In this document: piece by piece, positions 33,266 to 42,783 of the stretch
Position numbering within the stretch: the stretch's first letter is position 1
Layout: each line of letters opens with the position of its first letter
Source of the DNA: Omphalotus guepiniiformis
Taxonomy: Eukaryota > Basidiomycota > Agaricomycetes > Agaricales > Omphalotaceae
Reading direction: 5' to 3'
DNA length: 64,000 bases
NCBI GenBank assembly: GCA_028554645.1
Contig: JAQOOI010000015.1
Coordinates: 1 to 64,000, forward strand
Translations under genes and position numbers: made by a program
The notes under the pieces: model-generated
The model's input: only the letters and a program-made list of their open reading frames with translations
Databases searched by the model: none
Told to the model about the DNA's origin: nothing

Positions 33266-35098
33266 CACTTCAAGGTATTCTACTTCGAATCCGAGTCTCT
33301 TGCAAAGATTAGTGACTCTAGCCGTCGTGGAAAACCTAGAACTACACGAAATTCCCGTGAGGCTGGACAAGAAGAATTAATATTCGAGTCTAGACCCCCT
33401 CGTCGTAGTAGAATCCCTGTTCGAAACAACTTGCCTCTGTCTAGAGAGAGGTATAGAGGAACAAACGAAGTTATAGGAGATATAAGACTACCAAGTCCTG
33501 AATTCTCTGATTTTACAAACATGCCTGATGAAGGAAATAATGCTACTGCTGGACCTGCTGGTCAAGGGCGAAACCCACAGCAGCAGAGACAACCAAATAA
33601 TGATGAGGCTGCGGCGAATCGAAATCCTGGAGGAAATCGGCCGCGCCGACCTCAACAAACTGAAGTAGTAGATGCATACTTACGAGAGCTACCTGCTGAG
33701 GTGCTCGCCGAAGTACAAAACGAGCAGTTACCGAAAGTCTCAAAGAAGGCACCCATATTTGATAGAGATCGTCCTGAGAAACTTGCAGGATGGCTCGAGG
33801 ACTTAGAGGAAATCTTTAGGACTTTAAATATCAGATCTGAGATGGCGAAGATCCATCTAGCCTTGAAATACATGACTTATGAGACGAGAAAGGAGCTAGC
33901 TACGCTTGATGCAGCTTCAGGAGATGATTGGGAAACATTTAGAGTTGCCTTGCTTGACTGCTATCCGGATTCTAGTGATAAGGACGGATATGGCTCGAAG
34001 CAGAGGCTCATGAGTGTAATTGAAAAGTACATGCTAGTGCCATCTGGTCAACTAGAGAAGCTTTTGGCCTTCTCGAGGGCGTATCAGATTGAAGCAAAGA
34101 AGTTAATGAGTGGACATGCTGTCATCTCGAACTTCGAGGCAGTACAAGGATATCTAGCTGCTCTAGAAGAACAGTTTAGAAAGAGAGTTATTCGAAAATT
34201 ATCAACTAATGGTACTGGAGAAGGGGTTCGTCGAAGAGATGATCCTTGGACTCTAGAGCAAGTTGTAAAAGCTGCAAAAGCTGTATGTGCTATTCCTCCT
34301 GAGGAATTATATGATGTAGGAGCGAGTTGGAGCCTACCAGGTGTCATAAACACTGGAGCTAGACCCCTCTCGAGCCGACCATCTATGACTGACAGGTTAA
34401 CTGCTATAAAGCAGGAAGAAGCACAGAATGAGTGGGAACGAAAGATTTCGTACACAGTAGATGATAACGAGACGAAAATTAAGACCATTCACCAGAAGCT
34501 AGACACTATGACGAACCAGAATCAAGAGATGATGAAGTCCTTGATAAGGATGGTACAAATGTCAAGTAGAAACACTGGAAATATGGGTCTAGCGTCTTCG
34601 ACGAATGTTGGTATGTCTTCTATGCCTAACAGAGGACTTCTGGACACGAGTAGAGTTATGCCTGCCCGTGATCTAGCTTGTTTCATGTGTGGAGGCAGAG
34701 GACATGGTTCACAAGACTGTCCAGCTCAACATCACTTTGTAAGTAAGGGATGGATGAAGCGAAATGCGAGGAATAGATGGGAACTAAAGGATGGTTCACC
34801 ACTTCCTTGGATAAATGAAGGAGATAAAGAGACTAGAAAGGAAAAGATTGAGAAAATTGCAAAAGAGAAGGGATGGGATGTAGAAGTCCACCCAGATCAG
34901 TTCTTATATGAAGTAGAATCTATGCCAAATGCATACCAGGTGCAGCTGCACGAAGCTAGCCCCCTGGGAATGGAAAATAATGAAGTTGATACATTGGCTG
35001 TACAAGTACTTGAACAGCTAGAAAGGATGGGAGTTGAGTATAAGGCCTTGTCTGATGGACAAGTGTCTATAAACACTCCTGGAGGTTCGAAAAACTAA
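33266..35098 (+). CDS. gag: Gag of retrotransposon 2
   Basis: Open without interruption to the TAA at 35096-35098. The gag domain contains QLPKVSKKAPIFDRDRPEKL. The zinc knuckle C-x2-C-x4-H-x4-C starts at 34679 and is followed by basic GWMKRNARNRWELKDG, as in element 1. The first in-frame ATG is 33521 (MPDEGNN), but the frame is open back to 33266. Its product there (RTTRNSREAGQEEL) aligns with the pre-ATG part of element 1 (RKTKNSERAGTEEL), so the true start may be non-AUG or created by leader splicing. It ends in the conserved TCGAAAAACTA string. Confidence 0.88.
   Translation, partial: HFKVFYFESESLAKISDSSRRGKPRTTRNSREAGQEELIFESRPPRRSRIPVRNNLPLSRERYRGTNEVIGDIRLPSPEFSDFTNMPDEGNNATAGPAGQGRNPQQQRQPNNDEAAANRNPGGNRPRRPQQTEVVDAYLRELPAEVLAEVQNEQLPKVSKKAPIFDRDRPEKLAGWLEDLEEIFRTLNIRSEMAKIHLALKYMTYETRKELATLDAASGDDWETFRVALLDCYPDSSDKDGYGSKQRLMSVIEKYMLVPSGQLEKLLAFSRAYQIEAKKLMSGHAVISNFEAVQGYLAALEEQFRKRVIRKLSTNGTGEGVRRRDDPWTLEQVVKAAKAVCAIPPEELYDVGASWSLPGVINTGARPLSSRPSMTDRLTAIKQEEAQNEWERKISYTVDDNETKIKTIHQKLDTMTNQNQEMMKSLIRMVQMSSRNTGNMGLASSTNVGMSSMPNRGLLDTSRVMPARDLACFMCGGRGHGSQDCPAQHHFVSKGWMKRNARNRWELKDGSPLPWINEGDKETRKEKIEKIAKEKGWDVEVHPDQFLYEVESMPNAYQVQLHEASPLGMENNEVDTLAVQVLEQLERMGVEYKALSDGQVSINTPGGSKN
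35089..35095 (+). promoter_or_regulatory. Candidate -1 frameshift site gag to protease, retrotransposon 2
   Basis: G_AAA_AAC in the gag frame, followed directly by TAA. The protease frame is open through it (…FEKLILSMKEL), and a protease ATG follows 8 nt after the stop. The site, stop position and 8-nt gap are the same as in element 1. Confidence 0.5.
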
Positions 35099-35106
35099 TA
35101 CTTTCG

Positions 35107-36459
35107 ATGAAGGAGCTTAAACAGGTGCTAGTTGGTGCAAAGAAGTTACCTAGCCCTGTTCCCAGCAAAGCTCCGGAGGAAGATAATGCTGGAAAGACGT
35201 CTAGACGCCTCGAAGTGGTGCTAGAGCGTCCTAAGAACTTTAATCGACACTTGTATAAACCCATAAACATGACGGATGAGTCGTTGGAAACCCCTGAGCC
35301 CGAATTAGGCAAAGAGGCGCCCGCGCATAACGTCCCGGAAACGAAAAACTTAAATAAAAGACCATTTGATAACATAAAGCCTATTGAGAGACGAATCCAA
35401 CCACCAAAAGAGGGTCTAGAAACGTCCCCAGTGACCGCTAGAACACCTAGTGTGGATATAGAAGAGTCTCGAGGCTCGGCGAAGAAGAAAGTAACATTTG
35501 ATTTGCCTAAGGGACCTGAATACAAACTACAAAGTGGCGTGTACAGGCCTGGAGTTGCTGAAGAAGTTGCAACGAAGATATTAAAGAGTGAAATACCTAT
35601 AAGTATGGAAGAAGTAATTGCTATTTCCCCTACTTTGCAGAAAATATTGAATAGAAAGACTAAGAATAGTCGAGTATATAAGAGGCCTCTAAAGGCATTT
35701 GTACAAGAGATTAGAGACGAGGAAAACCCAGAAGACACTGATCTACCTGAGGATTCTATCTCTTTGCCATATGACACTCAAGTAGTGGATATTGATGATC
35801 TAGCATGGGGAGACTGCTTTGTACAGGTCCTCGAAGGCTCGAGCGGCTTGCAAACAGGATCTTTAGTCCATGTAGATGTTGTAGAACAATATCTCGAAGA
35901 TGTTCCGCCGTCTGAACGAGGAAAGATTATCATTGTAGCCAGACCAAGTGATAGTCTGCGAGTTATCTTTCCTGATATTAATAAACAAGGGCCAGTCGAG
36001 TGTATACTTGACAGTGGGTCTCAAATAGTATCAATGGACACGGATATAGCAATGGGACTAGGTCTAGCCTGGGATCCAAAGACTGTTATCCATATGCAAA
36101 GTGCTAGTGGACAGCTAAGCCCAACCAGGGGTCTAGCTAGGAACGTACCGTTTACCTTTGGTGAAATAGTCGTTTATATGCAGATTCATGTGATGGATAA
36201 AGCTCCATATAAAGTTCTGTTGGGAAGACCCTTCGATGTTTTAACAGAAAGTAATATTAAGACAAATAAGGATGGAAGTCAAGAATTAACGATTCGAGAC
36301 CCTAATTCTGGCATGACCTGCACAATGGGAACATATGAACGAGGCAGAGGTATTGGACCGAAGCCTGAAGGAGAAGAAAAACTTACACCAGCTACCCAAA
36401 AAGCTGCAGAAGAGGAAAGAAGTCCACAAGATGGAAATTTTCAATCCTCGAAGATCTGA
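35107..36459 (+). CDS. Aspartic protease and flanking region, retrotransposon 2
   Basis: A 450-residue frame. The active site D-S-G is at residue 302 (ILDSGSQIVSMD), then GLARNVPFTFGEIVVYMQ and VLLGRPFDVL, as in element 1. The N-terminal 300 residues are charged and low in order. It processes Gag and Pol. It overlaps pol by 25 nt after the A_AAT_TTT heptamer, and its own entry is either the ATG at 35107 or a -1 shift from gag. No defect was seen. Confidence 0.88.
   Translation: MKELKQVLVGAKKLPSPVPSKAPEEDNAGKTSRRLEVVLERPKNFNRHLYKPINMTDESLETPEPELGKEAPAHNVPETKNLNKRPFDNIKPIERRIQPPKEGLETSPVTARTPSVDIEESRGSAKKKVTFDLPKGPEYKLQSGVYRPGVAEEVATKILKSEIPISMEEVIAISPTLQKILNRKTKNSRVYKRPLKAFVQEIRDEENPEDTDLPEDSISLPYDTQVVDIDDLAWGDCFVQVLEGSSGLQTGSLVHVDVVEQYLEDVPPSERGKIIIVARPSDSLRVIFPDINKQGPVECILDSGSQIVSMDTDIAMGLGLAWDPKTVIHMQSASGQLSPTRGLARNVPFTFGEIVVYMQIHVMDKAPYKVLLGRPFDVLTESNIKTNKDGSQELTIRDPNSGMTCTMGTYERGRGIGPKPEGEEKLTPATQKAAEEERSPQDGNFQSSKI
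36435..36441 (+). promoter_or_regulatory. -1 frameshift heptamer protease to pol, retrotransposon 2
   Basis: A_AAT_TTT in protease codons GGA AAT TTT, 16 nt before the protease TGA. A -1 slip leads into the pol frame, which is then open without stop to 40508. It is the same heptamer as 10088-10094 in element 1, despite different neighbouring bases. Confidence 0.78.
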
Positions 36460-39400
36460 CAGGCCATCAGGGAGAGGTTGCTGTAAGTATTGGCCTAGGA
36501 GAAGATGGTAGATATGAAATAACTGGGTATAGACTGCCTGATGAGGAGACATTCTCTGATAATGAGAAGGCTGAGGCATATGTATATGCATCTCGAGCTA
36601 GCATTGAAGAGAGTGATCCCAAGGCTGCCCTTATGCTTAAAAGCTACATGAAGAAGGAAATAACCGAAGATAATTGCAAGGTATATTGTACTTGGCGTGA
36701 AGCTAAGGTACAGGATGAGAAAGTACCTTCGAGACCTGCGTATGAGGGTCTCGAGGCAGCTACTGTATTCAATACGGCTGCTCGAACTGAGAAAATGGTT
36801 CGGCGAATGCCAAACTTACACTGTAGGATCCTACCTCGTGGAAGTAAGGCTAGATTTCGAAAACCGTTTGCAGTATTTGGCAGTAAGTATAAACCTGTGG
36901 CAATAAAAGTGAAACCAGTAAAAACTACGCTTCCAGAAGAGTTCAGGATAGAAAGGCACATAACTGGTGACCCGCTAGAAGGGATGCCGACTTTGTCACC
37001 AAATCCACCGGACTTCACACCTGGAGAACGTTATAATGAAGAAAGAAAAGCTATTATTGAGAAGAATCATGATGAAGACTTCTTATGGCCAGAAGAAATG
37101 AAGCTAGTACATCACTTAATGAAGGTACAAGAGAAAGGTTTTGCATGGGAAGCTTCAGAAGGGGGAACTTTCAAGACAGAGTTCTTTCCACCTGTTAAAT
37201 TTCCTGTTATACCACATACTCCATGGGTCGAGAGGAATATACCTATTCCGCCCGGGATCTATGGAGATGTATGCAAAATAATTAAAGATAAGATTGATTC
37301 TGGGGTCTACGAACCCTCGAGCTCCTCTTATAGATCCAGATGGTTCTGTGTTTTGAAGAAAGATGGCAAAAGTTTACGGCTAGTACACAGTCTAGAACCG
37401 TTAAATAAGGTCACAATTCAACACTCAGGCATACCTCCTGCTACAGCTGATATAGCTAGAAGCTTTGCAGGCAGATCTTGTATTGGACTGCTAGATGTAT
37501 TTGTAGGCTATGATGAAAGGCTCGTAGATGAGGGATCTAGGGATTTGACGACGTTTCAAACTCCTTTTGGCCCTCACCGACTTGTAAAACTACCAATGGG
37601 TTGGACTAACTCAGTACCAATCTATCATGATGATATCACTTATATATTGAAAGAAGAAATTCCACACATAACGAGACCCTATATAGATGATGTTCCAGTG
37701 AAAGGACCGTCTACTAGATATGAGCTCGAAGGTGGAGGATACGAAACAATTCCTGAGAACAGTGGAATTAGAAGATTTGTATGGGAACACATGCAAAATA
37801 TGAATAGAATTGTTCAACGAATGAAACATGCTGGAGGAACCTTCTCAGGACCTAAAGCATTCATTTGCTGCGCAGAAGGAAATGTTGTGGGACATAGAGT
37901 CTCGTATGAGGGTGAATTACCTGAAGAAAAGATGGCTAAGACCATTTTGTCATGGGATGCAACTCAATGGACGAAGCGTACACACGTTAAATCATTCTTG
38001 GGGACTGCAGGACAACTCAGGATGTTCATTAAAGACTATGCAAAGAAGGCTAGACCCCTCACGAGGTTGACTAGTTCACAAGTTCCCTTTGAGATAGGAG
38101 AAAAAGAGTTAGAAGCCGTCGAGCTATTAAAAGAAGGCATTAGAAATGCTCCTGCATTGAAACCAATTGATTATTCGTTGTCTAGCGGCATTACTCTAGC
38201 AGTGGATACATCATGGATGGCTGTAGGATATTATTTATACCAAAGAGATCCTAATGATCCTAAGAAGAAGTTTTATAACTACTTTGGATCTATAACATTA
38301 AATGAACGAGAAGCAAGGTTCTCACAGCCTAAAAGAGAGTTATATGGGCTCAAGCTCGCGCTAGCCCATACTTACTACCAAACTTATGGTTGTAGGGATC
38401 TAACTGTAGAAACAGATGCTAGCTACATAAAAGGGATGTTAGATAACCCAAGTAGTGGCCCAAATGCAACTATTAATCGTTGGATTGAAGAAATAAGAAA
38501 GTATCACTTTGAATTGGTACATATCAAGGGGTCTATACATGGACCTGATGGACTATCTAGACCACCACCGGGTAGTGAACCAACAGAGAGATTACCTGCT
38601 GAAGAGGAAGATTATCTAGATGAAGATGATGGGGAACCATTGCGATTTCGTCAGGAAGATGAGAATGAGCAGGGCCCTTATGACTTTGAAGACTTTAAGC
38701 ATGAGATAGACTCTAGAGGTGGATACTTACAGGGTCTAGCCTTGTCAGTAGAAGACTTCGAAGATGATATTCAAGAATTAATTGAAGAAGAACGAAGATT
38801 CGCCTACTGGCGAGAACACATACTATTTGAACAAGGAAAGACTCTAGACCAGTTTGCACAGGTTCTAGTAGCTCCTGAATCGACAGAAGAATGGAAACAT
38901 GATCATCCTTATATGGAAGAACATAGAACTACCATAGGGATTGAGCTAGATCGACTGCTACCGAGAATAAAAGAGTTCTTAATGCATCCTGAATCGGATA
39001 TGCTGGATGAGATGGATGCTCGAGCTCGAAAGAAATTTCTTTCGAAGGCGTCTCGATACTTTGTCGACAAGAAAGGACGTATGTATCGAAGAAATGATGA
39101 AGTTGGTGGACAACATCAGCTGATAGTTGAGAAAGAACGCCGTATGTATATCCTGCATAGTGCTCATGATCATTTGGGACACAAAGGAATGTATGCTACG
39201 AAGGCTGTGATAGAAAAGAGGTTCTGGTGGCCAGAACTGGAGCGAGATGTCAACTGGTTCGTGAAAACGTGTCAGGCATGTCAAGATCGAGCTCTAGCGC
39301 TATTGAAAATACCACCTACCCTTACTCACACCCCTTCTCTGTTCCAGAAGGTACATGTGGATGTATTCAAAGTATCTCCGGCTAGTAATGGCTGTAAGAA

Positions 39401-40508
39401 CGTTGTACATGGCCGATGTGCTTTATCTTCTTGGTCAGAGGGACGAGCAATCAGAGATGAGACAGCTCGAGCCTTAGGCGAATGGTTCTTTGAAGATATA
39501 ATATGTAGATGGGGTTGCCCTCAAGAAGTGGTAACTGATAATGCTAGAAGCATGATTGCAATGTTGAAATGGCTGGAAGAGAAGTATGGGATTAAAGGGA
39601 TTCGTATCTCAGCCTATAATTCTCAAGCCAATGGAAAGATTGAAAGAGCACACTTTGATATCCGTCAAGCTTTAGTAAAAGCGACGGGAGGTGATCTTAA
39701 ACGTTGGTACTGGTTTCTCAAACATGTGCTTTGGGCAGACAGAGTAACAACTAGAAGAGGATTTGGATGTTCTCCTTACTTCTTAGTAACTGGAGCAGAA
39801 CCAATACTGCCTCTAGACCTTATAGAATCAACTTGGTTGGTAGAAGTACCAGATAGAGTCCTTACTTACGAAGAATTGATCGGCTACAGGGCTAGAGCCT
39901 TGGCAAAGCATAGAACTCATGTTATGGACATGATTTCCAGGGTTGACGAAGAGAAAAGAAGAACTATGAAGAAGTTTGAACAAGATTATGAACATGTAAT
40001 AAAAGACTATGATTTCAAACCTGGAACTCTAGTACAAGTTCGAAACACTCAAATTGAGAAGAGCTTGGACAGGAAGATGTATCCAAGGTATAGAGGACCT
40101 ATGATTGTCATCAGACGAACTAAGGGTGGTGCCTACATTATTGCTGAAATGGATGGCTCTGTACTTAAAGAAAAGATTGCTGCCTTTCGCGTACTGCCGC
40201 ATTTTGCAAGATATGAGCCTATAGACCTACCTACAAACGTGCTAGACCTCATAGACCTTACTGCAGAACAGCTAGAACGTATGGTGAACGAAGATGAGGA
40301 TACTTACGACGAACAAAGTCGAGACTACATTTTTGACTCCATTCCGAACTTAAGAATGCCTCGAGATGAGGAATATGAAGATGATTCTGATGAAGAAGAT
40401 GATCATCCTTCTCCTGAGAGGGATTTAAGCGCAGAACCTGAAGAGATCACTGGAGTGCGAACTAGAAGCAATAAACAGTTTGTTCTATTGCGTCGAAGTG
40501 GTACTTAA
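36435..40508 (+). CDS. pol: Pol (RT, RNase H, integrase) of retrotransposon 2, intact
   Basis: Open from the frameshift heptamer (first ATG only at 36633) to 40508, about 1357 residues. RT: LLDVFVGYDERLVDEG with the motif-A Asp, LPMGWTNSVPIYHDD, and Y-I-D-D at 37680. RNase H: VDTSWMAVGYYLYQ, KRELYGL, VETDASYIKGML, HIKGSIHGPDGLSR. Integrase: HDHLGHKGMYATK...CQAC zinc region, then D in VHVDVFK, D in VVTDNARS and E in NGKIERAHFD (about 34 residues between the last two). The C-terminus has PGTLVQVRNTQIEK, a GPY-like PRYRGPMIVIRRT module and an acidic tail, with no chromodomain. All catalytic residues are present, so the copy could be active. Confidence 0.92.
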   Translation, partial: KFSILEDLTGHQGEVAVSIGLGEDGRYEITGYRLPDEETFSDNEKAEAYVYASRASIEESDPKAALMLKSYMKKEITEDNCKVYCTWREAKVQDEKVPSRPAYEGLEAATVFNTAARTEKMVRRMPNLHCRILPRGSKARFRKPFAVFGSKYKPVAIKVKPVKTTLPEEFRIERHITGDPLEGMPTLSPNPPDFTPGERYNEERKAIIEKNHDEDFLWPEEMKLVHHLMKVQEKGFAWEASEGGTFKTEFFPPVKFPVIPHTPWVERNIPIPPGIYGDVCKIIKDKIDSGVYEPSSSSYRSRWFCVLKKDGKSLRLVHSLEPLNKVTIQHSGIPPATADIARSFAGRSCIGLLDVFVGYDERLVDEGSRDLTTFQTPFGPHRLVKLPMGWTNSVPIYHDDITYILKEEIPHITRPYIDDVPVKGPSTRYELEGGGYETIPENSGIRRFVWEHMQNMNRIVQRMKHAGGTFSGPKAFICCAEGNVVGHRVSYEGELPEEKMAKTILSWDATQWTKRTHVKSFLGTAGQLRMFIKDYAKKARPLTRLTSSQVPFEIGEKELEAVELLKEGIRNAPALKPIDYSLSSGITLAVDTSWMAVGYYLYQRDPNDPKKKFYNYFGSITLNEREARFSQPKRELYGLKLALAHTYYQTYGCRDLTVETDASYIKGMLDNPSSGPNATINRWIEEIRKYHFELVHIKGSIHGPDGLSRPPPGSEPTERLPAEEEDYLDEDDGEPLRFRQEDENEQGPYDFEDFKHEIDSRGGYLQGLALSVEDFEDDIQELIEEERRFAYWREHILFEQGKTLDQFAQVLVAPESTEEWKHDHPYMEEHRTTIGIELDRLLPRIKEFLMHPESDMLDEMDARARKKFLSKASRYFVDKKGRMYRRNDEVGGQHQLIVEKERRMYILHSAHDHLGHKGMYATKAVIEKRFWWPELERDVNWFVKTCQACQDRALALLKIPPTLTHTPSLFQKVHVDVFKVSPASNGCKNVVHGRCALSSWSEGRAIRDETARALGEWFFEDIICRWGCPQEVVTDNARSMIAMLKWLEEKYGIKGIRISAYNSQANGKIERAHFDIRQALVKATGGDLKRWYWFLKHVLWADRVTTRRGFGCSPYFLVTGAEPILPLDLIESTWLVEVPDRVLTYEELIGYRARALAKHRTHVMDMISRVDEEKRRTMKKFEQDYEHVIKDYDFKPGTLVQVRNTQIEKSLDRKMYPRYRGPMIVIRRTKGGAYIIAEMDGSVLKEKIAAFRVLPHFARYEPIDLPTNVLDLIDLTAEQLERMVNEDEDTYDEQSRDYIFDSIPNLRMPRDEEYEDDSDEEDDHPSPERDLSAEPEEITGVRTRSNKQFVLLRRSGT

Positions 40509-40699
40509 TCGATATTCTGAAGGCTCGAAGTAATGACAGTAATAAGAAACTCAAAAGAGTTATATGTATGAAGGTATATGAACTATATCATGAGTTGGGA
40601 GTGTAAAGTAGGTTGGAGACTCTGAATACAGGGTCTAGCGCCTATTCTCACAACAATTCAGTTAGAAAGAACTAGATTACGGGGATCGACGAAACTTAC

Positions 40700-42024
40700 T
40701 TAGGCACTGCTAGAGTTGGTAGCTGTGGTATCAGCTGAGCTAGATCCAGCCTCCTCCATGGTAGCATCTTGAGGGGTCTCCGAAGATGAAGAATCAGCGG
40801 TTTGCTTGTCCTCGACTGAGAGACAACTAAATTGCTCTCGTTGAATGTTGTCCATCTGTTTAACAACGAACTGGTACTGATTGGCATGGAAATGTACAGC
40901 ATGCTGAAGAGTGACTTGTTCGGTACGAAGGAAATTGAGAACTGAGCGTAAAGCTTCGACGCTAAGCTTGGGCAGTTCGAGATATGGAGTGAGCACGATA
41001 TGGCGGAAAGTTGTAGCGATGGCGGCCTCTCGAAGGGTCTTATCCTCTGATCAATATGGTCAGTAGGGTTGAGACAGGGAGAACCCATGCTTACTTACCC
41101 TCAATATCCTCACGAAGATCGGAAATGGGTTGCTCGAGGCGAATGCGCTTGCCATTGGCAGCTGCAATGTTATCCTGAGCAACTGATAAGTAATACATGG
41201 CCTTGAGGTAGGAACGAGAACGTACATCCATTCCAGGTACATCGCCGAGGGCCAATGAAAGAGTAGAAGAACGATTCGCGACGTCCTGAACGTTCGGCGA
41301 AGTTATAATATGATGGATAAGAAGACACCGCACTTACCCTGACCTTCTTGTTGAACTTGAGGCCAGGTGGAAGGCTTAATTCTTGAGAAGGGGCATGCAT
41401 AGATGCAGAAAGACCCAATGCGGCTGCGAGTCCGGCTTTATAGTCCTAAACTTAGGTCAAGTCGGAGTCTCGACCTAAGAAATATGGATACTTACTGGAG
41501 TAGAAGCAATCCGACCTCCGACGAACTCAATCTCATCATCATCATCATCGTCTTCGATGATAAGAGGAGATTTAACGTTCTGAGAAGAGTATAGAATGAA
41601 GCTTGTAAAGATTAATGAGGAAAGAGGAGAGTTACCTTGCGCTTGCGAGGGGGCTGTCGAAGCACCTCGAGCTTGGCAAAGAACTCCTCGAGCCCATTTA
41701 GATGGTAGGGACGATTGACCCCATCAATCTCTGTAATAGCTATCACAGTGTTGAGTCCTTTCTGGAAGGTATCAAAGGCGATATCATCCTTGGCCACCAC
41801 TTTGGCATTCAAAGGCTTTGACTACGAAGAAATATGAGCTCGACGAAGCCTGAAGAATATAATAAACAAACCATATGATCGGCTAGAGCCGTCACGACTG
41901 GTCCTAGAAGCTTGGGACTGGCTTTGGGGAAGGCTTGAACGGCTTGAGCGGCAGTAATGGCCTCTTGAGTCTCCTTTAACCATTGATCCCTCTCGGGCCA
42001 GGTCTTGTTGGATCCTCGAGCCAT
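40700..42024 (-). CDS. Antisense accessory gene A of retrotransposon 2 (K-T-W-P-E-R protein, 354 aa)
   Basis: Six exons close in frame: 42024-41872, 41821-41636, 41579-41496, 41445-41338, 41285-41099, 41046-40700; introns are 50-60 nt, GT-AG. It matches gene A of element 1 in KTWPER (residues 7-12), LLG..(I/V)TALA.H at the end of the 153-nt first exon, VAK...AF..F.KG.N.V in exon 2, a basic RKRK, the Asp run (IEDDDDDD) in the 84-nt third exon, LGLSAS.HAP, and the C-terminal block (LSVEALRSVLNFLRTEQ, then HA..(F/Y)H..QY.F). A Ser/Thr-rich tail follows. Conserved exon sizes and reading frame across two diverged elements argue for a functional protein. The function is unknown. Confidence 0.87.
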
Positions 42025-42127
42025 GTGACGATGAAATATGAACGAGAAGAAGACGAAAGTAAGGTCGAGAATGCAGGTTGAAGGTCTTAAAGTGTACTGA
42101 TAACTTGGACCCACCTTCGGCGACCGT

Positions 42128-42135
42128 CCTTTATA
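42128..42135 (-). promoter_or_regulatory. TATA box of accessory gene A, retrotransposon 2
   Basis: Minus-strand TATAAAGG, 104-111 nt upstream of ATG 42024, matching the position of TATAAAAGG in element 1. Confidence 0.6.
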
Positions 42136-42237
42136 CTTTTCTGACTGAGAACGGAACTCCTGGTCCCTTCGACGAAGTAACATGCCCAACTGATTAAGGC
42201 ACCCTGAACTTAACTAAGGACTAGCCGAGATATGCAG

Positions 42238-42271
42238 CGGGGACGCTGAACTTCTTTTGGTTTGGGGGAGA
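42238..42271 (+). other. Internal polypurine-tract-like module, retrotransposon 2
   Basis: CGGGGACG (42238-42245) then TTGGTTTGGGGGAGA (42257-42271). The last 15 bases are identical to those before the 3' LTR (45198-45212). It lies between genes A and B, as in element 1, and is followed by an AT-rich AATTTTGAAATTT stretch. Confidence 0.7.
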
Positions 42272-42783
42272 GGAGTCCATCTAGGACATAGAATTTTGAA
42301 ATTTCTAAAGATTTCATAAAAACGAAACTTAAGTGTTTTAGATTTCAATAAATCAACATCTAAGATTGGTTGAAACGAACAAATAAGTGCCTGAGGCACA
42401 GAAGTGATAAGTAAGGGCACGAGACTTATAAATAAAGGGGTCTAGTTACTACTTATTACCGTCGAGCTGGGATTTCTCTAAGTCGAGTCCATACTTACAG
42501 CCTCGACGAAGGCAATCTTAAAGATATTAAATTAAATTTGAACTTAACAATGGATTCACACATAAAGAAAGAACATGAAAGCTTTTATTTGGCACTAAGG
42601 CCACGAGATTTCTATGTACATGGTACAAGAAATGAAAAACAAAGATATTTGGGCCTCTATGAAGAGAACCCTTGCTAGATATAATGATTTTGGAGCTCTA
42701 TAAAGAGACTCCTTGCTGCGATATAATGAAAATATTATTTAAAGTCCGAAGACTGTAGGCTACGCCTCGACGAAGATCCCGAG
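42272..42783. other. Spacer between accessory genes A and B, retrotransposon 2
   Basis: No gene seen. AT-rich; contains GGGTCTAG (42438) and two partly matching GATATAATGA words (42678, 42719). It probably holds the 3' untranslated part of gene B and distal upstream sequence of gene A. Confidence 0.5.
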
